From Lentinula raphanica (taxonomy: Eukaryota; Basidiomycota; Agaricomycetes; Agaricales; Omphalotaceae): a stretch of 64,000 nt of DNA. The notes beneath the pieces are model-generated. The model was not told where the DNA came from and made no database searches. It worked only from the letters and a program-made list of their open reading frames with translations. A program made the translations under genes and the position numbers. The stretch's first letter is position 1; each line of letters begins with the position of its first letter. The stretch covers positions 434,001 through 498,000 of the forward strand of contig JANVFP010000017.1 of the NCBI GenBank assembly GCA_027919835.1, given 5' to 3'. Positions 1 to 10,908 of this stretch are shown in pieces.

Positions 1-312
1 TTGAAAACATTCTCACAAGAAGCAGAGAAGAATATAATATATATTAATATGAAACACACAGGCTTCCTGGCCTCAGTAAAGTTCTCCTAGTTCTTTCCCC
101 ATATAAGGCTAGCAGCAATCAGTTTACAAGCAGCCTCTCCATGCAGAGTGAATGGGATTCCCAATACCCTAGTGTTTGGGGTCCCTGATTGGGAATCCCA
201 AGTGGGAATCCCACACTTGGGACTGCCCATGGGATTTTGACCATGTTAGGTAGGTTATTTTCATGATTTTTCTACCCTAACTTGGTATGTTTGGGTAGGT
301 GCCTGAAGTGTT
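1..312. mobile_element. right end of a CACTTCAGG-type TIR element (GGGAATCCC subfamily)
   Basis: The plus strand reads GGTGCCTGAAGTG at about 300-312, the inverse of the CACTTCAGGCACC terminus seen at 8154 and 41864. Just inside it are three copies of the palindromic word GGGAATCCC/GGGATTCCC (about 153-223), in the place where the other elements carry GGTAGCTACC or GGTATTACC. The element runs off the left edge of the window. It interrupts the gag-like frame to its right. The element type is inferred from the terminus and the subterminal palindromes; no transposase is visible. Confidence 0.6.
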
Positions 313-739
313 TTCCTCCTAGTTCCGGAGACTTACCAGTGTCGTTGCCTTGTTGCGCAATGAGCTCGGGAGGCTTATTGCCCAACAGGGCATTTTCTCT
401 CTTACGATCGGCCGCTGCCGCTAATGGGGAACTACGAATCGTATTTCCTAGGGAACTCGTCTGGGAGTCATCCTCCTCAGTCGTTTGTTCCCTGATTTGA
501 CCAGGTTCTGTAGGGGAACGAGGTCGTCATGGTGGTAAACCACCAAACGGATTTTCAAAGTCCGCCGTAGTCGTGACTACGTTGTCTCGGTCCACCTGAC
601 CAGAGTTGCTCGTATTAGACTGACCATCGTCAGCCGGATTATTGGCAGAAGAGCCCAACGTTTGGGTCGGATCTGCCTTTTGAAGTTCGAATAGTGGTCC
701 TATCTTAGGACCCTTTTTGCTGTCTTTTTTCGGCGGCAT
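313..739 (-). pseudogene. gag-like N-terminal frame of a truncated LTR element
   Basis: A minus-strand frame starts at 739 (MPPKKDSKKGPK, lysine-rich, then Ser/Thr/Asn-rich). It meets a TGA at 527-529, stays open after it, and is cut by the TIR of the element ending at 312. It begins just downstream of a putative LTR (806-1088), the position expected for gag. I recognise no capsid or zinc-knuckle motif in this piece, so the gag assignment rests on position and composition only. It differs from the gag at 5801-7342. Confidence 0.4.
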
Positions 740-805
740 TGTTCTATTCAGATAACTGAATGAGAATTGACTAATGGAGTTTTTAATGCTCGGTGTTCAA
801 AAAAC

Positions 806-1088
806 TGTAACCGTCCGTGAGGATGGTTGAATATGGAGCTTGTAGGCTTCAGATAGCTGTTAAGCTTAGACTTAGTTCACGCGTAAATGAACACGACGAG
901 TCTGTATTAAGACTTCGCTATGCTACTGGTGTTTACACGATAAAAAGAACTACTGTAATTTTAGGTAATCGTCTATTTTATAGGTCCGAGGAACTGTACA
1001 GTTACTTGTGAGAATAATGTCCAAATCAAGATAAGTAATTATAAAGATAAGATAGTCCATATATAGAAATTACCTGAGGGCCGTTACA
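806..1088 (-). repeat. putative LTR of a second LTR retrotransposon
   Basis: This 283-bp segment begins TGTAAC and ends GTTACA in either reading direction, the inverted dinucleotide ends typical of LTRs. On the minus strand it is followed 66 bp later by the gag-like start at 739. No partner LTR lies in the window, because the element is cut at 312 and continues out of range. At its other side (1089) it abuts fold-back repeat sequence, so it probably inserted there. Confidence 0.5.
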
Positions 1089-1328
1089 TTAAGTGTGTTA
1101 AGTATAATACACATAAGCACCAATCCGAGTTTTTTTTCATTATTCAGTATATTGAGTCAAGTGTGTTAAGTATAACACTGTTCTGAAGTTTTTCATTGTT
1201 CAGTGTGTTAAGCATAACACACATGTTACTGTTACAAGGTTTTTTTTTGTTGACTGTGTTAAGTGTAATAAACATTGAGTATAGTAAATATATTGAATGA
1301 TATAGGCTATCTGAGTGTTTGAGAGTGC
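1089..1328. repeat. interior piece of a fold-back repeat, split by the gypsy insertion
   Basis: This AT-rich DNA with degenerate GTGTTAAGTATAACAC-like units matches 44380-44625 closely. The match resumes at 8063 (GTGCTAAAAATAGCATATAG), so the 6.7-kb gypsy element interrupts one older repeat copy. Short open frames here are translations of the simple repeat and are not genes. Confidence 0.7.
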
Positions 1329-1988
1329 TGTCCCGAAGGAGCTGGCACAGAAGGGTGACACGAGCACAAGCACAAGCACGACCCTATACAGGGTAAGGGT
1401 GAGGTTGATCTCAGCAACAGTGAGGGCACGAAGGGCCAATCACTAGGGCTTCAGAAGGAAAAGACAAGCTAGTTCCCAATGACCAAGTTAGTATTATTGA
1501 GTGTGAGTAGGATACAAATACGAACCTAGTTCCCAATGACCAAGAGGTCGAGATAGGGAACCAGGAGTCTAACTACAGTGGTATTTATACTGGGGAAAAC
1601 AATAAGTACCCAAAGTAGTAGAGACGAACAGCGTGAGTGAAGAAGATTGGAAAAGACAATAACGCGAGAATGTAAAAGGTGTAGTGCGAGAATGTAAAAG
1701 GTGAAGAGCGAATGAGAATGGTTGGAAAGATAAGGAGTAGTGACAGCGCGAGAGACAGATATGAAGAACAATAACACAAGTACCATAGTGCGAGAATGGA
1801 AGAAAGAATGATGACAGAACGCGAGAGGAGAATGATAAAGCATGAGAAGAGGATTGATAATGAAGCAGGAGGTATCATTGCTAATTGTAGTGAGTCATGA
1901 AGAACGATCAGGTGGTAGCAAGGACATATGATGCAAAAAGGAGTGCATGTGATAAGGAAAAATAACACACATGTCAGATGTCACGACA
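1329..1988 (-). repeat. 3' LTR of the gypsy element
   Basis: On the plus strand the LTR runs from TGTCCCGAAGGAG to ATGTCACGACA, giving TGTCGTGACA...TCGGGACA on the element's own strand. It contains a repeated CTAGTTCCCAATGACCAAG and several GCGAGAATG words. Open frames of 105 and 127 residues on the minus strand recur identically in the other LTR and are not genes. Confidence 0.93.
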
Positions 1989-2003
1989 TTACCCCCCTCC
2001 TAC
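1989..2003 (-). other. polypurine tract at the pol 3' end
   Basis: On the minus strand GTAGGAGGGGGGTAA directly abuts the 3' LTR. It is the expected plus-strand primer site and also encodes the last codons and stop of pol (Gly-Gly-Gly-stop), so the tract and the coding end overlap. Confidence 0.8.
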
Positions 2004-5000
2004 AGTCGATGTCCCAGCGACTACCTCTGTAAAGTTTTCGTAGAATTGCCATGGAAGTGAGTTGAAAATGGAGGCCGCAATTTTCCGTGGTGCATTCGGG
2101 TGGATCTTGTAAAAATCTTCAATTTCTTCATCTGCTGAGCCCCGTATGTTTTCCTCATTTATCCATTCATCATGACCTTCATCATATCCTTTCCATCGGA
2201 CCAGGAATTGAAGCTTCTTCCATCGACCATAGAAGCGACTGTCAAGAACCTTCTCTACCTCATAAAACTCTTCTCCTTCTATAATTTCTGGTTCCGGCGG
2301 TGGTGGTAGTGTCCCATTCACATCATTGCCCTTCCAGGGTGACAGCCGGTTCACATGTATGTTATCATGGATTTTCATCCACGATGGAAGATTGAGTCGG
2401 TATGTTAGTGGACCTGTCTTTTCTACCACCTCGAATGGTCCAAGTCGTCTGCTTCCAAGCTTCTGGTTCTTTTGCCGTATCTTTAATTTGTTGAGGGAAA
2501 GCCAGACTGGTTGTCCTACATCAAATGTCGGTGGTTCTCCTTGGACTTCTTCCCTGATCCACTCTTTACTCATACGTAAAGCTGCTTCGGCATCCTCTCT
2601 TGCATATTTCAGCAATTCCAATCGTTTATCAATTGATGGGAATTTATTCCAGATCCCGATTGGAATGTTGAATTCGGGTATGTAGCCATAGAGTGTTTCA
2701 AAAGGAGAATGTGAATGTGCGGAGTGTATTCGGGAATTCATGACAAACTCAGCAGTAGGGAGAAGATGGTCCCAATTGTCTTGTCGTCGACTTACGTACA
2801 TTCGGATGTATCGCTCTATCTCCTGATTTGCACGTTCCGTTTGTCCATTGGTTTCCGGGTGATAGGCCGTGGTGAGGGCGGATTCAATTCCCAGACGTTT
2901 AAGTAATTGTCGCATCACATCTGCCGCAAACTGCGGTCCACGATCTGATACAAACCGTCTGGGAATTCCATGAAGGCGAAAGATCTCTCGGTAAAAGAAA
3001 TCTGCCACGCCTTCTGCAGTTATCTCCGTAGTTGTGGGGAAGCAATGGATCATTTTGGTATAATGGTCAACGAATGTGATTATGGCATTGTGGCCTGCTT
3101 GAGTCATAGGTAACTCGCCAATAAGGTCAACGCCAATGTCCTCCCAAGGACCAGCTGGAACAGGTAGAGGTTGGAGTGGTGCTGTATGGGAAGGGTTTAG
3201 TCGTTTCCGCTGACAAATGTCACATCCTTTGACATATTTGTCAACAAATGTACGGATACCTGGCCACCAGTACTGTCTGTTGACTAGTTCCAATGTTCCA
3301 TGCATTCCTGGGTGTCCTGCTGTTCGTGAATCATGACATTGCTCTAGTACTGCCTTCCGCAGTTCTTGGTTAGGTGGAACATATATCTTTCCTCGGTAGA
3401 ATACTAGACCTTCCTCTTCTTGCCAATCAGTCAATCCATGAGTAAGGCTCTGTGGTCCTTTGAGCTTGTTGAGTGCCTCAATTACCTCTGATTCTCGGGT
3501 GCTGTTCTGCCGTATACGCTCTAGCAATGGATTGTCAAGCAGTACTGCAGTTGATGCCTTGATAAAATGCTCAGGTCTAAGTACGACTTGTTCTTTGTTG
3601 TCCTCGAAATCATGAACCTGGTGTTGCGCCATGCGGGATAAGGCATCAGCTTGTGTGTGAATCCTTCCCGCACGATGTGTTAGATGGAAATTAAATCGTG
3701 ATAACCAGAGAGCCCATCGTGCCTGTCTTCTGCTCAAATCCTGTGCCGTCCGCCAGAATTCTAGATTCTGATGGTCTGTAATGATTTCAAATGGTTCGGG
3801 TAGTCCTTCCAGAAAGTGCCTCCAATCTTTGAGCGCTTCTATGATAGCAAGCATTTCGCGATCGTAGATTTCGTAATTACGCTCTGCTGGCCCCATAGAT
3901 GCTGACCGAAATGCCACTGGATGCCAAAGGCCATCTTCCTGGAATTGTGATAGGGTTCCACCAGTGGCAAAACCGGACGCATCGACTTCAATCCGTGTGG
4001 GTCTGGTGTGGTTCCATAGCACTAAAATGGGTGCAGTCGTGAATGCTGCCTTCAGGCTGTCAAATGCTTCCTGCTGTGAAGTGCCCCAGTCCCATCGGAT
4101 ATCTTTTCGTGTTAAGTCATTAAGAGGTCTTGCCTTTTTTGCAAATCCTTCAATAAACCGCCGATAGAAGTTAGCAAAGCCCAGAAATCCTCGAAGATCA
4201 CGTAGTGTTTTTGGTGTAGGCCATTCTTTTACAGCTTTGACCTTAACTGGATCCATCTGAACCTGTCCTTCGCTAATGACCAGCCCCAGGTATTCAATTG
4301 ATGACTTTTCAAACTCGCATTTCTCGGGACGCAAGTAGAGGTCATGCTTGGCAAGTCGATTAAGGACCTCATGAACCAGCTTTCTGTGCTCCTCCAATGT
4401 TTCAGTAAAGATAAGGATGTCATCCAAATATACGGCAACCTTTCCAGATGCAATGAGGTCTGCAAAGATGGAATTCATGAGGGCCTGAAATGTAGCAGGA
4501 GAATTGGTGAGACCGAAGAACATAACCAGGGGTTCGAAGAGACCGCGGTTAGTTGCAAATGCTCCTTTCCATTCATGACCTTGTTTGATCCGCACATTGT
4601 TATATCCCCATCGAACATCAAACTTGGTGAAGATTTTGGAATTTTGAAGTCGGCTGATAATATCTGCAACAAGGGGGAGGGGATAACGATTCTTGATGGT
4701 GTAGTCATTCAGTCGTCGATAATCCTGTACGAACCGGAGCTTGCCATCCTTCTTTTTCACAAAGAAGACTGGTGATGCAATTGGGGATTTAGAAGGCTGT
4801 ATGTAACCTTTACGAAGATTTTCTTTCAAGAATCTGTCAAGCTCTTCTTGTTCATTAAGTGACATGGGGTAAATCTTGGTTCGCATGGTTTCAGGTGCAT
4901 CAGGTTTGAGATCAATAGCATGATCCCAGGGTTTGTGATCAGGAAGACGTTCTGATTCCTTCTCAGAGAAAACCTTTGAATGTCGGTGATATTCCAGAGG

Positions 5001-5762
5001 AACAATTTCTTCAAATGATTGCTTTGGTTTTTCTCGATAAGCTGCTTCTGCCAATTGTTGGGAATAGGTGTATCCAGCTGCGCACCAAAGTTCTTCTGTA
5101 GCATGATCTAGAACTCCAGACCGACGCAAGGCTCTTCTTTGTTTCCGGTTTCTGAGTAAGCGGTAGAGGGGTGGGGCATCATCTCGCGAGTCCTCCATTT
5201 CATCAGCAGTTGGTGTCGGCAATGGAACATGTTCTGGATTGATTTCTAGTAGATCTAAAGTGGTCCCCCCTACATTAGCCACTCGGGGTTCTGGTACTTC
5301 CTCGATAACCATGGGGTGGGCTGATTTTGATTGTACCGAGATACGGCCCTCCTTCCAGTTGATATTTGGATTTACTTTCCGAAGCCAGGGTAACCCAAGG
5401 ATTATGTCGTCTGATCCTAGGTTGGTGACTAAGTATTCAAGAAGCTGTGGCATGTTCTGATCTATTGTAGAAAGAAGTCGTGCCGAATGAGTAATTTTCC
5501 CTGCTGTGTTTGGTGTGCCATCAATATTGTAAAGAGTGATTGGTTTTGGAAGAGGTCGAGTAATGATTCGATGTTGATCTATAAAGCGCTGATGTATAAA
5601 CAGACCAGTTGCTCCAGAGTCAATCATTGCTGCACTGTTTGTACTCTTGAATCTGCCTTGTAACTTAATCGGAACACGGAAGTGAGAAGAATCACTTGAT
5701 TGCATAGAACCGATGGTACACGAGGAAACAGATTGATAGATAGAAGATGATTTAGAGTACAA
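1989..5762 (-). CDS. pol: Ty3/gypsy Pol polyprotein with C-terminal chromodomain
   Basis: Pol has 1257 residues from the first listed codon, a TTG. The frame is open further upstream to the gag stop, so translation probably enters by frameshifting, not at an ATG. Domains in order are aspartic protease (AMIDSGATG, residues about 46-53), reverse transcriptase with YLDD near 444, RNase H ([12 protein letters not shown]), and integrase with an HHCC zinc-binding region near 810-857 ([15 protein letters not shown]) followed by a DDE core. The C terminus is a chromodomain ([18 protein letters not shown], about 1165-1220), which in chromoviruses directs integration to modified histones. No internal stop or frameshift is present. 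Confidence 0.97.
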   Translation of the reverse strand: MYSKSSSIYQSVSSCTIGSMQSSDSSHFRVPIKLQGRFKSTNSAAMIDSGATGLFIHQRFIDQHRIITRPLPKPITLYNIDGTPNTAGKITHSARLLSTIDQNMPQLLEYLVTNLGSDDIILGLPWLRKVNPNINWKEGRISVQSKSAHPMVIEEVPEPRVANVGGTTLDLLEINPEHVPLPTPTADEMEDSRDDAPPLYRLLRNRKQRRALRRSGVLDHATEELWCAAGYTYSQQLAEAAYREKPKQSFEEIVPLEYHRHSKVFSEKESERLPDHKPWDHAIDLKPDAPETMRTKIYPMSLNEQEELDRFLKENLRKGYIQPSKSPIASPVFFVKKKDGKLRFVQDYRRLNDYTIKNRYPLPLVADIISRLQNSKIFTKFDVRWGYNNVRIKQGHEWKGAFATNRGLFEPLVMFFGLTNSPATFQALMNSIFADLIASGKVAVYLDDILIFTETLEEHRKLVHEVLNRLAKHDLYLRPEKCEFEKSSIEYLGLVISEGQVQMDPVKVKAVKEWPTPKTLRDLRGFLGFANFYRRFIEGFAKKARPLNDLTRKDIRWDWGTSQQEAFDSLKAAFTTAPILVLWNHTRPTRIEVDASGFATGGTLSQFQEDGLWHPVAFRSASMGPAERNYEIYDREMLAIIEALKDWRHFLEGLPEPFEIITDHQNLEFWRTAQDLSRRQARWALWLSRFNFHLTHRAGRIHTQADALSRMAQHQVHDFEDNKEQVVLRPEHFIKASTAVLLDNPLLERIRQNSTRESEVIEALNKLKGPQSLTHGLTDWQEEEGLVFYRGKIYVPPNQELRKAVLEQCHDSRTAGHPGMHGTLELVNRQYWWPGIRTFVDKYVKGCDICQRKRLNPSHTAPLQPLPVPAGPWEDIGVDLIGELPMTQAGHNAIITFVDHYTKMIHCFPTTTEITAEGVADFFYREIFRLHGIPRRFVSDRGPQFAADVMRQLLKRLGIESALTTAYHPETNGQTERANQEIERYIRMYVSRRQDNWDHLLPTAEFVMNSRIHSAHSHSPFETLYGYIPEFNIPIGIWNKFPSIDKRLELLKYAREDAEAALRMSKEWIREEVQGEPPTFDVGQPVWLSLNKLKIRQKNQKLGSRRLGPFEVVEKTGPLTYRLNLPSWMKIHDNIHVNRLSPWKGNDVNGTLPPPPEPEIIEGEEFYEVEKVLDSRFYGRWKKLQFLVRWKGYDEGHDEWINEENIRGSADEEIEDFYKIHPNAPRKIAASIFNSLPWQFYENFTEVVAGTSTVGGG

Positions 5763-5797
5763 TTCAGGGAACCAGGCGGCAGCCGTGACAGGTTCCC

Positions 5798-5812
5798 ACT
5801 TTAAAAATTCTG
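5798..5812 (-). other. probable -1 frameshift site at the gag stop
   Basis: On the minus strand gag ends CAG AAT TTT TAA. The pol frame is open across this point in the -1 register (GAA TTT TTA AAG TGG), continuing to the codons at 5762. The run of five T lets tRNA-Phe re-pair one base back exactly at the stop. There is no ATG near the start of pol. This is inference from frame geometry; I have not established a downstream pseudoknot. Confidence 0.5.
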
Positions 5813-7342
5813 GCGCAATTCAGAAATCTGATCAGCTAATGTTTTCTGATTAGCTGTCAGCTGCTGGAGAATCTGGGAGAAGTCTGGCAGGGTTGGCGCA
5901 GTGGTAGCAGCTATACTAGAAGTGGAGGATCCAGCAGTGGCAGCAGTTCTTTGGCTTGGTCGAGGGTAGCCCAAGAACTTTCGTCGGCAAACATTGGCTA
6001 GATGCCCTGTGTATCCACAGTAGTCACATATATCTCGTTCGTGATGCCCATCTGCCCTGCGATGATTCTGTGATCCACATCCATAGCATCTTCCAGCCAT
6101 GAATTTTCGATAATCATCAGGGGACCGTCCAGTGGAAGTGGCATCTACATCCATAGCATTTGGATCACGAGCAGGAGCGAATGGAATGGCGTGGAAAGCA
6201 CTGGTGGAGTTAGGGACTCGAGAAGGGGTGGTGATACTCTGTCCTCTTTCTTTAGCACGCTCAATTTGACGATTGTCAATGCGCATGGCTTCCTGGATAA
6301 GACCATCCAAGGTACTAATGTTATCTTCATCAGTGTACACCAATCCATCCTTGACTCGGTTGGATAGATGCTGATAAAAACGATCTCGGAGGTCTGGGTC
6401 AGAATATCCAGTACGGCTTGCATGCTGTTTGAATGCTGCTGCATAGGCTGCAACTGTATTCTTTCCTTGCCATAACCCTTTAAGTGCTTCCTTAGCATCT
6501 ACTACAGGGTTGACCGTTTCAAAGCGAGCTTTGAAAGCTTCCTTGAATAGATTCCAAGTGGGGTAAATGAAGGAAGCACCTGCTACATTGTTGTTGACGT
6601 TACTGATGTTTTCGGAGATTGGAGTGGCCCAGATAGCGGCATCTCCTTCGAGAAAGGAGATAGCAGATTTGATCCGTTCCTCGTTTCTGCCTCTGAGTGA
6701 TGAGATCCCCTGGGACCAGAGTTCAAATGCTGCCATGAAGCGTCGAGCATCATCACTCCGTTTCCCATCATAGGGCTGTGGTTTGCTAATACTTTTACTG
6801 GTGCCCATATTACTTGCAATGTCTGTAACTGTTGTCTGAAGTGCCTGCTGCTGTTGTGCAAGCTGGTGAATGATGTCTGCGATCTGTTGAATGCTTGCCA
6901 TTGTAGAAGAATCAACTGGTTCGGGTTCTGTAGTGTCAGGTTGTTGAGTTTCAGGTATATTGTCGCTGTCTGAGTCTGATTCTGATTCTGATTCTGATTC
7001 TAATGGAGTGATGGAAGTAGGCACAAGCGCAGGGGATGCTCTGGAACTAGGGTTGGATGATCGTCCAACTCTAAGGGGTATGGGGGATGGTGCAACAGGT
7101 GGTTCTGGGGGAATGTGTAAATAACGCTCTGAATCGTAATCAAGTTCGAGTGGAAATGTGTATCGATTGGGACAAGGATTTTCGTCACAGTGTTCCCAGC
7201 TGTCAGAGTCAGTTGACCAATGTACGTCACAGTGGTCAGTGGAGTCAAATGCGTGGGTGTAGTTGGAACAATCTGTGAAGGCTCCAAAGGTAGGCGTGAT
7301 GACAGAGTAGGGTGGAGGATCGGATATGTCCGATTTCCACAC
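5801..7342 (-). CDS. gag: Gag polyprotein of the gypsy element
   Basis: Gag has 513 residues starting at the ATG at 7342, 56 bp inside the 5' LTR edge. The N-terminal part is acidic and Ser/Asp/Glu-rich. A capsid-like helical region lies in the middle ([29 protein letters not shown]). A CCHC zinc knuckle follows at about residue 439 ([14 protein letters not shown]), preceded by a second cysteine pair (CYGCGSQNH). The family role is to package element RNA into virus-like particles. It is open throughout and lies in the same transcript as pol, with pol in the -1 frame. Confidence 0.93.
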   Translation of the reverse strand: MWKSDISDPPPYSVITPTFGAFTDCSNYTHAFDSTDHCDVHWSTDSDSWEHCDENPCPNRYTFPLELDYDSERYLHIPPEPPVAPSPIPLRVGRSSNPSSRASPALVPTSITPLESESESESDSDSDNIPETQQPDTTEPEPVDSSTMASIQQIADIIHQLAQQQQALQTTVTDIASNMGTSKSISKPQPYDGKRSDDARRFMAAFELWSQGISSLRGRNEERIKSAISFLEGDAAIWATPISENISNVNNNVAGASFIYPTWNLFKEAFKARFETVNPVVDAKEALKGLWQGKNTVAAYAAAFKQHASRTGYSDPDLRDRFYQHLSNRVKDGLVYTDEDNISTLDGLIQEAMRIDNRQIERAKERGQSITTPSRVPNSTSAFHAIPFAPARDPNAMDVDATSTGRSPDDYRKFMAGRCYGCGSQNHRRADGHHERDICDYCGYTGHLANVCRRKFLGYPRPSQRTAATAGSSTSSIAATTAPTLPDFSQILQQLTANQKTLADQISELRQNF

Positions 7343-7397
7343 GCCTCGTAGGATCAGTTACAAGAGCTGATGGTACGAGTAAGCAATCTCGACCTAA

Positions 7398-8057
7398 TGT
7401 CCCGAAGGAGCTGGCACAGAAGGGTGACACGAGCACAAGCACAAGCACGACCCTATACAGGGTAAGGGTGAGGTTGATCTCAGCAACAGTGAGGGCACGA
7501 AGGGCCAATCACTAGGGCTTCAGAAGGAAAAGACAAGCTAGTTCCCAATGACCAAGTTAGTATTATTGAGTGTGAGTAGGATACAAATACGAACCTAGTT
7601 CCCAATGACCAAGAGGTCGAGATAGGGAACCAGGAGTCTAACTACAGTGGTATTTATACTGGGGAAAACAATAAGTACCCAAAGTAGTAGAGACGAACAG
7701 CGTGAGTGAAGAAGATTGGAAAAGACAATAACGCGAGAATGTAAAAGGTGTAGTGCGAGAATGTAAAAGGTGAAGAGCGAATGAGAATGGTTGGAAAGAT
7801 AAGGAGTAGTGACAGCGCGAGAGACAGATATGAAGAACAATAACACAAGTACCATAGTGCGAGAATGGAAGAAAGAATGATGACAGAACGCGAGAGGAGA
7901 ATGATAAAGCATGAGAAGAGGATTGATAATGAAGCAGGAGGTATCATTGCTAATTGTAGTGAGTCATGAAGAACGATCAGGTGGTAGCAAGGACATATGA
8001 TGCAAAAAGGAGTGCATGTGATAAGGAAAAATAACACACATGTCAGATGTCACGACA
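7398..8057 (-). repeat. 5' LTR of the gypsy element
   Basis: This is the same 660-bp sequence as 1329-1988; I saw no mismatch on direct comparison. It should carry the promoter for the minus-strand transcript. The primer-binding site should lie just below 7398, but I could not match the sequence there (TTAGGTCGAGATTGC) to a tRNA 3' end with confidence. Confidence 0.93.
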
Positions 8058-8062
8058 AGTGC

Positions 8063-8153
8063 TAGGTGTGCTAAAAATAGCATATAGATCATCTATATAT
8101 AATGCCTGATAGTTCTGGTATGATTTGAAGTGATGAAATTTTTTACACTTGTC
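8063..8153. repeat. continuation of the split fold-back repeat
   Basis: This segment matches 44625-44710 (GTGCTAAAAATAGCATATAG through ACACTTGTCGC). It ends exactly where a CACTTCAGGCACCC terminus begins, so the next element is joined or inserted here. Confidence 0.7.
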
Positions 8154-9740
8154 GCCACTTCAGGCACCCACCAAACAGGCCTTCTTAGGCCAAAAAAATG
8201 ATGACATGGAATAGGCCTAAGAGGCCCATAATAGGGGTAGGCTACCCTAGGGTCCTTAAGGTAGGTAGCTACCACAGGCTGGGTAGCTACCCCCATAGTG
8301 TGAGGTTTTGAGATGGGTAGCTACCCTACTTAGGGTGCCAGGGGTCCTTTTGAGGTAGCTACCCTATGTTTTTGAAAAATTGTTAGGTTTAGTTTACTAA
8401 TACTCTGGTAACATTAGTCATCTCATGTCTTATAAAACAGGCTAGAGCCTTTGATGTACTTGATCACAATTACTAAACTTTAACAAAGTAAATTCAGGTA
8501 GCTACCCTCTGTAGTAGCTACCCTTTTAGAGAAAGTTGATCAGGGTAGCTACCCATTCTAAAAGTTAATTTGGGTAGCTACCCACTCTAAAAAATCAATT
8601 AGGGTAGCTACCCCACACTCCTGAGTGGCTACCTACTTACAAGGTAAATCATGGTACCTACTTAACACACTCATTATAATATCTGAAAATTTAACACAGC
8701 AGTACTGTATATTATCCTCAACACAATTAATACACCTAACAATTTACAAAATTGGAACAGTGATACTATGTATTATACTTGATGAACTTAACACTTTTAA
8801 CAGTGGAGAACTTAGATCTGCATTACTGCATGTCATATTTGATGTTTAGGTGGGTAGCTACCCATGGAGGAGTTTGAATTGGGTAGCTACCCATGGGAGA
8901 ATTTAAGTTGGGTAGCTACCCAAGATATTTTACATGAGGGGTAGCTACCCACCATAATGCTTTAGTTGGATCACTCAATTTCATTCTTAGTATATTAATT
9001 TCCTTATACACATTAGACTGAGCAACTAAAAACTTACATATAATATACTTTAACATACTCAATACTTGCACTTCATTATTCAATATAATACTCACATGTA
9101 CACTGAACAATCAAATAATCAGAGCAGTATTATCACTAATTACACTTGTTACACTCAACATATCTCATCAATAAATATAACACACCTTCAATACAACATT
9201 GTTATACAATGATAGGCATATAGCAACGATTTTTGGGCGCTTATGGGCGCTTATTTTGGGTTTTCAACTCAAAATTCTTGAATAGCACATCCTATAATTT
9301 TTGTATAGGAGACGAAATTTCGTCTCCTGACTAAGCACAATGCAAGGTTGAGGGCCATGACATTATTGACTTTTGGATTTTTTCAATGATGTCATTGCAC
9401 TCAACTCGTACTACAGGCCTTCTGAGTTCAATTCCCCTTGAGGGCAATTTTGCATAACAGTAAATCTGCATATTGTTCTTGCATCAGAATATGTTATTAT
9501 GTGTTTCAGTGTTGTATTTTTAGTCAAATCTATTTCAATCAAGGAAATAAATAATCAAAACACTAGAGTGTATTTTTCAATATTGATGTGTTTCCTCTAT
9601 ATACTCAAGTTACAATCTAAATTAATTATTTGTAACACTCACATTGGAGCATCAATTACTTACATGTACTCAAGTATATGTGGTTTAATGCATGCTTCAT
9701 TATAATATAATCATTTTCATTATTTTTACTCAATATACCT
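8154..9740. mobile_element. CACTTCAGG-type element, GGTAGCTACC subfamily (non-autonomous)
   Basis: The left end reads CACTTCAGGCACCC (8154). Many copies of the perfect palindrome GGTAGCTACC follow between about 8270 and 8950. Further in is the shared AT-rich core with GGGCGCTTATGGGCGCTTA near 9236. No matching right terminus was found, so the right boundary is approximate and the copy may be truncated. No transposase frame is present. Subterminal arrays of this type in CACTA-like elements bind transposase; that role here is inference. Confidence 0.6.
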
Positions 9741-10339
9741 GTGGGTTACTCACAGGTACCTTGCAAGTAACTGCAAGTTAACTGTGTAATCAATGACCTG
9801 CCGGGCAGGTATGTTTTCTCACGGGTCAGATTCCGGTCACGGGTCGAGTGTTTTCCTTGCCCGGTACTTGCGCCACGGGTCCCGGTCATACCTGTCCGGG
9901 ACCCATGAAGACCTTTAGTCATATGTGATTCCAGTGCCAGCGATGTGATTTCGAAATTGATCCGAGTACGCCAGGGTGTCCAAGGGGTAGCGTCGGGGGG
10001 TATCGGGACTGAATTGTGATCTGATTGGCCATAGTCTTCAAAACGCATGGTTGAACAACCCATCCCACTCTTGGGGTGATATTCAACTTTGATGTCATCC
10101 GGCTGTAATTCTTCGCTTTCAGAAGAGGCTAGAAAAATATCAGAGTTCCACTGCCAGACTTAGACATAAATTAATAGATGATACCTGGTTCATGATTGAA
10201 ATTATTTAACCCAGCATTTCCTTCCGACCAGCCTGAATCTAAACCAAACATTCCAACATTGAAGTGTTCATTGCAATGATTAACTTCCGAGGCTACAGAA
10301 ATTACTGAGAACCATGCTGAATTGGACACAACGTCAATG
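9741..10339. other. gene-free stretch with short palindromes
   Basis: The stretch includes inverted words such as ACCTGTGGG...CTCACAGGT and ACCTGCCGGGCAGGT, and several CGGGT/ACCCG blocks. A 105-residue minus-strand frame lacks any recognisable motif and is probably chance. It may be the end of another element with different subterminal repeats, but I cannot define its ends. Confidence 0.35.
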
Positions 10340-10386
10340 ATCTTTACCAAAATTCAGTCCATCATGGACTGAATTTTGGTAAAGAT
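10340..10386. repeat. perfect 47-bp hairpin
   Basis: The arms ATCTTTACCAAAATTCAGTC... and their exact complement (23 bp each) surround a single central C. The hairpin lies directly beside the MITE that starts at 10388. As RNA it would fold into a near-perfect stem; its function is unknown. Confidence 0.8.
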
Positions 10387-10387
10387 T

Positions 10388-10648
10388 CATCAGGAAAAAT
10401 ATTCTCATCTCTAGAGTCCCCAGAGATACCCTCCAATTCCTAGGTAGTCTCAGAGAGCCTAGAGTATCTGAGTTCTTTGAGGCTTCTAAAAATTCTCTGG
10501 GTGCTTTCTGGTGCTTTCAGATGCTTTCAGGATCTTTCAGGATCTCTAGGATGTTTTTTGATCTTTCAAAGTTCACAAAAATCTCTGAGCAGCCTAGAAA
10601 TTGGGGGGTATCTCTGGGGACTCTAGAGATGAGAATATTTTATGTGAG
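10388..10648. mobile_element. MITE copy a, CATCAGGAAAAA family
   Basis: The left terminus is CATCAGGAAAAATATTCTC. The body matches copies b and c. The right terminus is decayed (GAGAATATTTTATGTG in place of GAGAATATTTTTCCTGATG). It is about 260 bp long with no coding capacity. Confidence 0.8.
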
Positions 10649-10908
10649 ACTCAGACACTTTCTGCTGGAATTCCTGTGCAGCTTTGAGGTCTTGTGCTTC
10701 GCGCTCACATTTCTGCAGATGTCAAGTATATACATTGGGTGAAAAAAGGTCCCGACAAATTGGGCAACTCTTTTTATTGGCATTGGATTGTCGCGACATG
10801 GATGGTAAAGATAAGAGGTAAGGATAAGAGGCAAGGCGCCTATGTTTTAAGCGCGTCTAAGCCTGTTCTTTGGCATACAAGCCGAGTAAATCCGCTTATT
10901 AATTGCTT
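10649..10908. other. spacer between MITE copies, no gene seen
   Basis: The sequence is unrelated to the MITEs. A plus-strand frame crosses it but has no recognisable domain and runs into MITE sequence. Confidence 0.3.

Larger units (their letters stand above)
1329..8057 (-). mobile_element. complete Ty3/gypsy chromovirus-type LTR retrotransposon
   Basis: Two 660-bp LTRs (1329-1988 and 7398-8057) flank gag and pol, all read on the minus strand. The direct repeat AGTGC at 1324-1328 and 8058-8062 is the 5-bp target duplication. The flanks, once joined, match the uninterrupted repeat near 44625, which confirms the boundaries. Gag and pol are open over their full length, the LTRs look identical by eye, and pol ends in a chromodomain. 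This is therefore probably a recent, potentially autonomous insertion. Domain order PR-RT-RNase H-INT-chromodomain places it in Ty3/gypsy (Metaviridae). Confidence 0.95.

Noticed and set aside
1526..1968. Open frames of 105 and 127 residues in the LTR
   Set aside because: They occur identically in both LTRs (7595-8037), have no start context or motif, and reflect LTR sequence composition.
8270..8950. Regularly repeated GGTAGCTACC as a CRISPR-like array
   Set aside because: Units are short perfect palindromes with irregular spacing in a eukaryotic transposon; there are no unique spacers of constant length and no cas genes.
9746..10063. 105-residue minus-strand frame
   Set aside because: It has no recognisable domain and overlaps palindrome-rich repeat DNA; probably chance.
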